Assembly (NCBI GenBank): GCA_028706105.1
Contig: JAQWCF010000008.1
Coordinates: forward strand, 1 to 35,000
Length of the DNA stretch: 35,000 bases
Source: Candidatus Margulisiibacteriota bacterium
Lineage (GTDB): Bacteria > Margulisbacteria > Riflemargulisbacteria > GWF2-35-9 > DYQY01
Direction of reading: 5' to 3'
Shown here: positions 32,546 through 35,000 of the stretch, piece after piece
Layout: the number at the start of each line of letters is the position of its first letter
Position numbering within the stretch: the first letter of the stretch is position 1
Notes under the pieces: generated by a model
What the model was told of the DNA's origin: nothing
Seen by the model: the letters and a program-made list of their open reading frames with translations, nothing else
Database searches by the model: none
Position numbers and translations under genes: made by a program

Positions 32546-33484
32546 ATGAGTAAAATTTACAAAAACATTTCAGAAACAATAGGAAGAACACCACTTGTTA
32601 GATTGAATAGAATGACGGAAGGTTTAAACGCTGAGGTTTTAGTTAAGCTAGAATCGTTTAATCCACTTTCAAGTGTTAAAGACAGGCTAGGTGTTGCAAT
32701 GATAGAGTCTGCCGAGAAAAAGGGGTTAATTAATAAAGACACTGTTCTAATTGAGCCAACCAGCGGCAATACTGGTATTGCACTAGCTTTTATTTCTGCT
32801 TCAAGAGGGTATAGGCTTATTTTGACTATGCCAGAAACAATGAGCATGGAACGCAGGCAATTACTGAAGATTTTTGGTGCGGAACTTATTCTTACTGAGG
32901 GTTCTAAGGGTATGAAAGGTGCCATTGATAAGGCAAATGAATTGAATAAAGAGATTCCTAATAGTTTGGTCTTACATCAATTTGATAATCCAGCAAATCC
33001 AGAGATACATCGGCTTACTACAGCAGAAGAAATATGGAGAGACACAGATGGAACAGTCGATTATTTTGTGGCTGGAGTTGGAACTGGAGGAACGATTACT
33101 GGCGTAGGTGAAACTCTAAAGAAAAAGAATTCTGCTGTGAAAATAGTTGCTGTGGAGCCTATAGAATCTTCAGTTCTTTCTGGTGGTAAGCCTGGACCAC
33201 ACAAGATTCAGGGGCTTGGCGCTGGGTTTGTCCCTTCTATTTATAAGGCTAAGTTTACAGATGAAATAATTAAAGTAGACGCTCAAGTGGCTGGAGAAAC
33301 TTCAAGACAGCTAGCAAGACAAGAAGGAATTTTGGTAGGTATTTCCAGTGGGGCCGCGTTATGGGCAGCGCTAGAAGTAGCTAAAAGACCTGAGGCTAAA
33401 GGTAAGGTTATTGTTGTAGTGTTGCCTGATACAGGAGAGAGATACCTTTCTACTTGGTTGTTTCAAGAGGAAGCATCCGCATGA
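32546..33484 (+). CDS. cysK: Cysteine synthase A (O-acetylserine sulfhydrylase)
   Basis: 312 residues. Beta-family PLP enzyme: PLP lysine K45 in SSVKDRLG, substrate loop [12 protein letters not shown], phosphate loop [12 protein letters not shown] and a late [11 protein letters not shown]. It forms cysteine from O-acetylserine and sulfide (or a protein thiocarboxylate, as in CysM of Mycobacterium). Text and length agree with CysK; CysM or a CysO-dependent branch cannot be ruled out by eye. I take the ATG at 32546 (AAAGGA 8 bases upstream), not the in-frame GTG at 32510. The end overlaps the carrier protein start (ATGA). Confidence 0.92.
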   Translation: MSKIYKNISETIGRTPLVRLNRMTEGLNAEVLVKLESFNPLSSVKDRLGVAMIESAEKKGLINKDTVLIEPTSGNTGIALAFISASRGYRLILTMPETMSMERRQLLKIFGAELILTEGSKGMKGAIDKANELNKEIPNSLVLHQFDNPANPEIHRLTTAEEIWRDTDGTVDYFVAGVGTGGTITGVGETLKKKNSAVKIVAVEPIESSVLSGGKPGPHKIQGLGAGFVPSIYKAKFTDEIIKVDAQVAGETSRQLARQEGILVGISSGAALWAALEVAKRPEAKGKVIVVVLPDTGERYLSTWLFQEEASA

Positions 33485-33681
33485 ACGTAACGGTTAATGG
33501 AGAACTAAAGTCTATTAAAAAGGGAAGTTACATTAGTGGATTATTGTCTGCTTTTTCTATTAAACCTGAGGCAGTCGTTGTAGAACTTAATCTTAAAATA
33601 ATTAGTAAAGAGCTTTGGGATACAACTATTCTGAAAGAGAACGATAAGGTAGAAATTGTTAGGTTTGTTGGTGGAGGATGA
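33481..33681 (+). CDS. ThiS/MoaD-like sulfur carrier protein
   Basis: 66 residues. A small ubiquitin-like fold: [15 protein letters not shown], then [15 protein letters not shown] and the acidic DKVEIVRF strand, ending in the exposed diglycine tail VGGG. In ThiS such a tail is adenylated by ThiF and converted to a thiocarboxylate. The start overlaps the cysK stop by 4 bases (ATGA), so it is coupled to cysK. No thiG, thiH or moaE is in the window, so a carrier role in cysteine/methionine sulfur transfer (like CysO or Wolinella HcyS) is more likely than thiamine or molybdopterin synthesis. Unlike CysO or HcyS, the tail needs no processing before the diglycine, if GGG is trimmed or used directly. 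Confidence 0.88.
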   Translation: MNVTVNGELKSIKKGSYISGLLSAFSIKPEAVVVELNLKIISKELWDTTILKENDKVEIVRFVGGG

Positions 33682-33800
33682 CACTCCCCCTAGCCCCCTA
33701 CTTCGACAAGCTCTGCACAAGTCTCAAGAGGGAGAAAAGTAAAGTTAAAGGTGAAAAGTTCATTAACCCCTCTCATTTAGGAGAGGGTGGCGTAAAGACA
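33682..33800. repeat. REP-like intergenic repeat C inside the operon
   Basis: About 120 bases between the carrier and E1-like genes. It holds CTCCCC...GAGGGAG arms around a CTTCGACAAGCTCT stretch, then CCCTCTC-ATTTAG-GAGAGGG (33768-33787, 7-bp stem). The 18-base core at 33770-33787 repeats that of element B. It may act as an mRNA processing or attenuation site between operon genes. Confidence 0.6.
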
Positions 33801-33853
33801 ATATTTTATCAGTTTTCGGCGAGTTAAGCTGGGTGAGACTTAAAGGAGATATT

Positions 33854-34459
33854 TTGAAAAACATATTTGAAGAAGGATTATTGCGGTATTTATCAAGAGA
33901 GCAATTAGAGAAAATTCAGAGCACCAAGATTGGGATAGCTGGTGTGGGTGGACTCGGCTCTAATATCGCACAGATATTAGTTAGAACTGGATTTGTCGAT
34001 TTTGAGATAATTGATGATGATATTGTTGATTCTAGCAATCTGAATCGACAGAATTATTTTATAGACGAGATAGGTCTAGCTAAAGTAGTCACGACAGCTC
34101 GAAGATTGCAGAAAATAAATCCTGCGGTGAAGGTTAATGTTATTAACGTTAGGTTAACAAAAGATAATCTCCAAAATTTTTTTCAAGATAGAGATGTTTT
34201 ATTTGAGGCGTTTGATAATACAGAATCGAAGATAATGTTTTTGGAGTTTTTTGGTAACACAGAGAAGCTTCTTATCTTTGGTAATGGGATGTCTGGAGTA
34301 GTTGGTGAAGAAATTAAAATAAGAAAAATGAGAGATAATTTATTTATTGTTGGTGACGGTATTACAGAGGTGGGAAAAAACAATCCTCCATTGGCGCATA
34401 GGGTTATGACTTGTGCATCTTTAATGGCATCAATTGCTATAGAAAGGAATTTAGCGTGA
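33854..34459 (+). CDS. ThiF-family adenylyltransferase (E1-like) for the sulfur carrier
   Basis: 201 residues from a TTG with AAAGGAG 5 bases upstream; the GTG at 33833 is less likely. The Rossmann motif AGVGGLGSNIAQ (29-40), then IIDDDIVDSSNLNRQNYF, is the E1/ThiF nucleotide site with its adenylation arginine. The size and text fit the short ThiF type (family 2) that acts on ThiS-like carriers. It probably adenylates the carrier diglycine so that a sulfur can be added. The clustered cysteines of ThiF/MoeB zinc sites are not evident; this is common in the short type. The stop overlaps the Rrf2 gene (GTGA). Confidence 0.85.
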   Translation: MKNIFEEGLLRYLSREQLEKIQSTKIGIAGVGGLGSNIAQILVRTGFVDFEIIDDDIVDSSNLNRQNYFIDEIGLAKVVTTARRLQKINPAVKVNVINVRLTKDNLQNFFQDRDVLFEAFDNTESKIMFLEFFGNTEKLLIFGNGMSGVVGEEIKIRKMRDNLFIVGDGITEVGKNNPPLAHRVMTCASLMASIAIERNLA

Positions 34460-34899
34460 AGATATCGTTTAAAGGAGATTATGCATTGAAGGCACTGCTT
34501 TATTTAGCTATTTCTTATGGCGTAAAAGATGTCATAAGGTTGCAAGAGCTGTCTGGAGAGCTGGATATACCCCATAAGTTTTTGGAGACAGTTATGTCGG
34601 ATTTGCTAAAAGGTGGGTTTGTGAAGAGTAAGCGAGGTAAAAATGGTGGTTATTATTTAGACCAACACCCTGCTCAGATTATTTTAGGAGATGTTGTTCG
34701 TTATGTGGATGGACCGATTGAGCCAATAGCTTGTGTGGATAGTTGCTATAAAGATTGTAAGGATGTAGACCATTGTGCTCTTAGAATAATTTGGCAAAAG
34801 GCAACAAAGGCTGTTTCAGATATTGTAGATAACGTTACATTGCAAGATTTAGTAGAAAAATCTAGGAAAAGAAAAGCTATTCTAGATTATTCTATTTAA
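34456..34899 (+). CDS. Rrf2-family transcriptional regulator with a cysteine cluster
   Basis: 147 residues from a GTG that overlaps the upstream stop (GTGA), with GAAAGGA 8 bases before it; the longer frame from 34411 has no support. The winged-helix domain begins KISFKGDYALKALLYLAIS and includes the recognition region (LSGELDIPHKFLETVMSDL) and wing (SKRGKNGGYYL). Four cysteines, C93, C97, C101 and C107, lie where IscR/NsrR/RsrR-type members bind an Fe-S cluster; CymR-type members lack them. Position at the operon end suggests it senses cysteine status or Fe-S state and controls the operon through the palindrome at 31082-31101. Confidence 0.9.
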   Translation: MKISFKGDYALKALLYLAISYGVKDVIRLQELSGELDIPHKFLETVMSDLLKGGFVKSKRGKNGGYYLDQHPAQIILGDVVRYVDGPIEPIACVDSCYKDCKDVDHCALRIIWQKATKAVSDIVDNVTLQDLVEKSRKRKAILDYSI

Positions 34900-34920
34900 T
34901 TAGTGTTTTATGCTAATTAA
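34896..34920. terminator. Weak inverted repeat after the Rrf2 gene
   Basis: TTAATTAG-N9-CTAATTAA, 8-bp AT-only stem overlapping the Rrf2 stop codon. It is a poor terminator by sequence but is the only candidate between the operon and the convergent tRNA-Pro. Confidence 0.3.
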
Positions 34921-34923
34921 TTA

Positions 34924-35000
34924 TGGTCGGGGTAGCCAGATTTGAACTGACGACCACACGCCCCCCAGACGTGTGCGCTACCGGGCTGCGCTATACCCCG
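34924..35000 (-). tRNA. tRNA-Pro(GGG)
   Basis: 77-base cloverleaf on the minus strand, with its 5' base on the last base of the window. Acceptor CGGGGTA/TACCCCG, discriminator A, encoded CCA. Anticodon stem CACGT/GCGTG around CTGGGGG, giving anticodon GGG; T arm GTCAG-TTCAAAT-CTGGC. The layout agrees with bacterial tRNA-Pro. Confidence 0.96.

Noticed and set aside
33481-34459. ThiS/ThiF pair read as thiamine biosynthesis
   Set aside because: No thiG, thiH, thiC or thiE is present; the pair is locked by overlaps into a metY-cysK operon with an Rrf2 regulator.

Overview
The window comes from an AT-rich (roughly one third GC by eye), gene-dense bacterial chromosome. The cell is diderm: there is a TolC-type outer-membrane channel, an RND pump, a DUF3078-type beta-barrel and a periplasmic binding protein. 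TGA is used as an ordinary stop. The sequence does not fix the phylum. The mix (small RRM RNA-binding proteins, DUF3078, CW/Cys-type sensor kinase, apparent leaderless genes) would suit an uncultured lineage such as Margulisbacteria or another relative of Cyanobacteria, but that is only a guess. I see no phage, insertion sequence, integrase, CRISPR array or rRNA, so this is chromosomal backbone with short REP-like intergenic repeats.

Layout. 1-6.6 kb: CDF metal transporter, a small unknown protein, a sodium:solute symporter, RRM protein 1, a YkgJ-type Cys-cluster protein, a UPF0316 membrane protein, then rlmN coupled to a HAD phosphatase. 6.6-14.5 kb: citrate synthase, RRM protein 2, cardiolipin synthase, a TspO-like protein, a DUF2141 exported protein, a pyrimidine-dimer glycosylase, a small unknown, an AhpD-like protein, a GGQ release-factor-like protein, a DUF3078 beta-barrel and tRNA-Asn(GTT). 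14.6-22.4 kb is a sensory block: two overlapping histidine kinase genes with no response regulator, nadB, a membrane HAMP-PAS sensor with no output domain, and the periplasmic sugar-binding-like protein in front of it. 22.4-27.5 kb: tetR-tolC-acrB efflux operon with no membrane-fusion protein gene. 27.6-31 kb: AEC permease, an HD-domain (SpoT/MESH1-like) protein with an unknown N-terminal part, and a short-chain dehydrogenase. 31-34.9 kb: a sulfur-assimilation operon (metY-like, cysK, ThiS-like carrier, ThiF-like activating enzyme, Rrf2 regulator). tRNA-Pro(GGG) ends exactly at the window edge.

How the parts may work together. In the last operon the carrier and its adenylating enzyme stand with two PLP sulfhydrylases and without thiG. 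This suggests that sulfur reaches cysteine/homocysteine synthesis as a protein thiocarboxylate, and the terminal Rrf2 gene probably controls the operon through a palindrome at the transcription start. The binding-protein/HAMP-PAS pair looks like a TorT-TorS or LuxP-LuxQ arrangement that lacks its kinase; one of the two nearby kinases could supply it.

Expression signals. Many genes have AAGGAG-type ribosome sites. At least six first-in-operon genes instead have a -10 box 6-8 bases before the ATG and no Shine-Dalgarno, which predicts leaderless mRNAs. No stretch longer than 300 bases lacks a gene or RNA.
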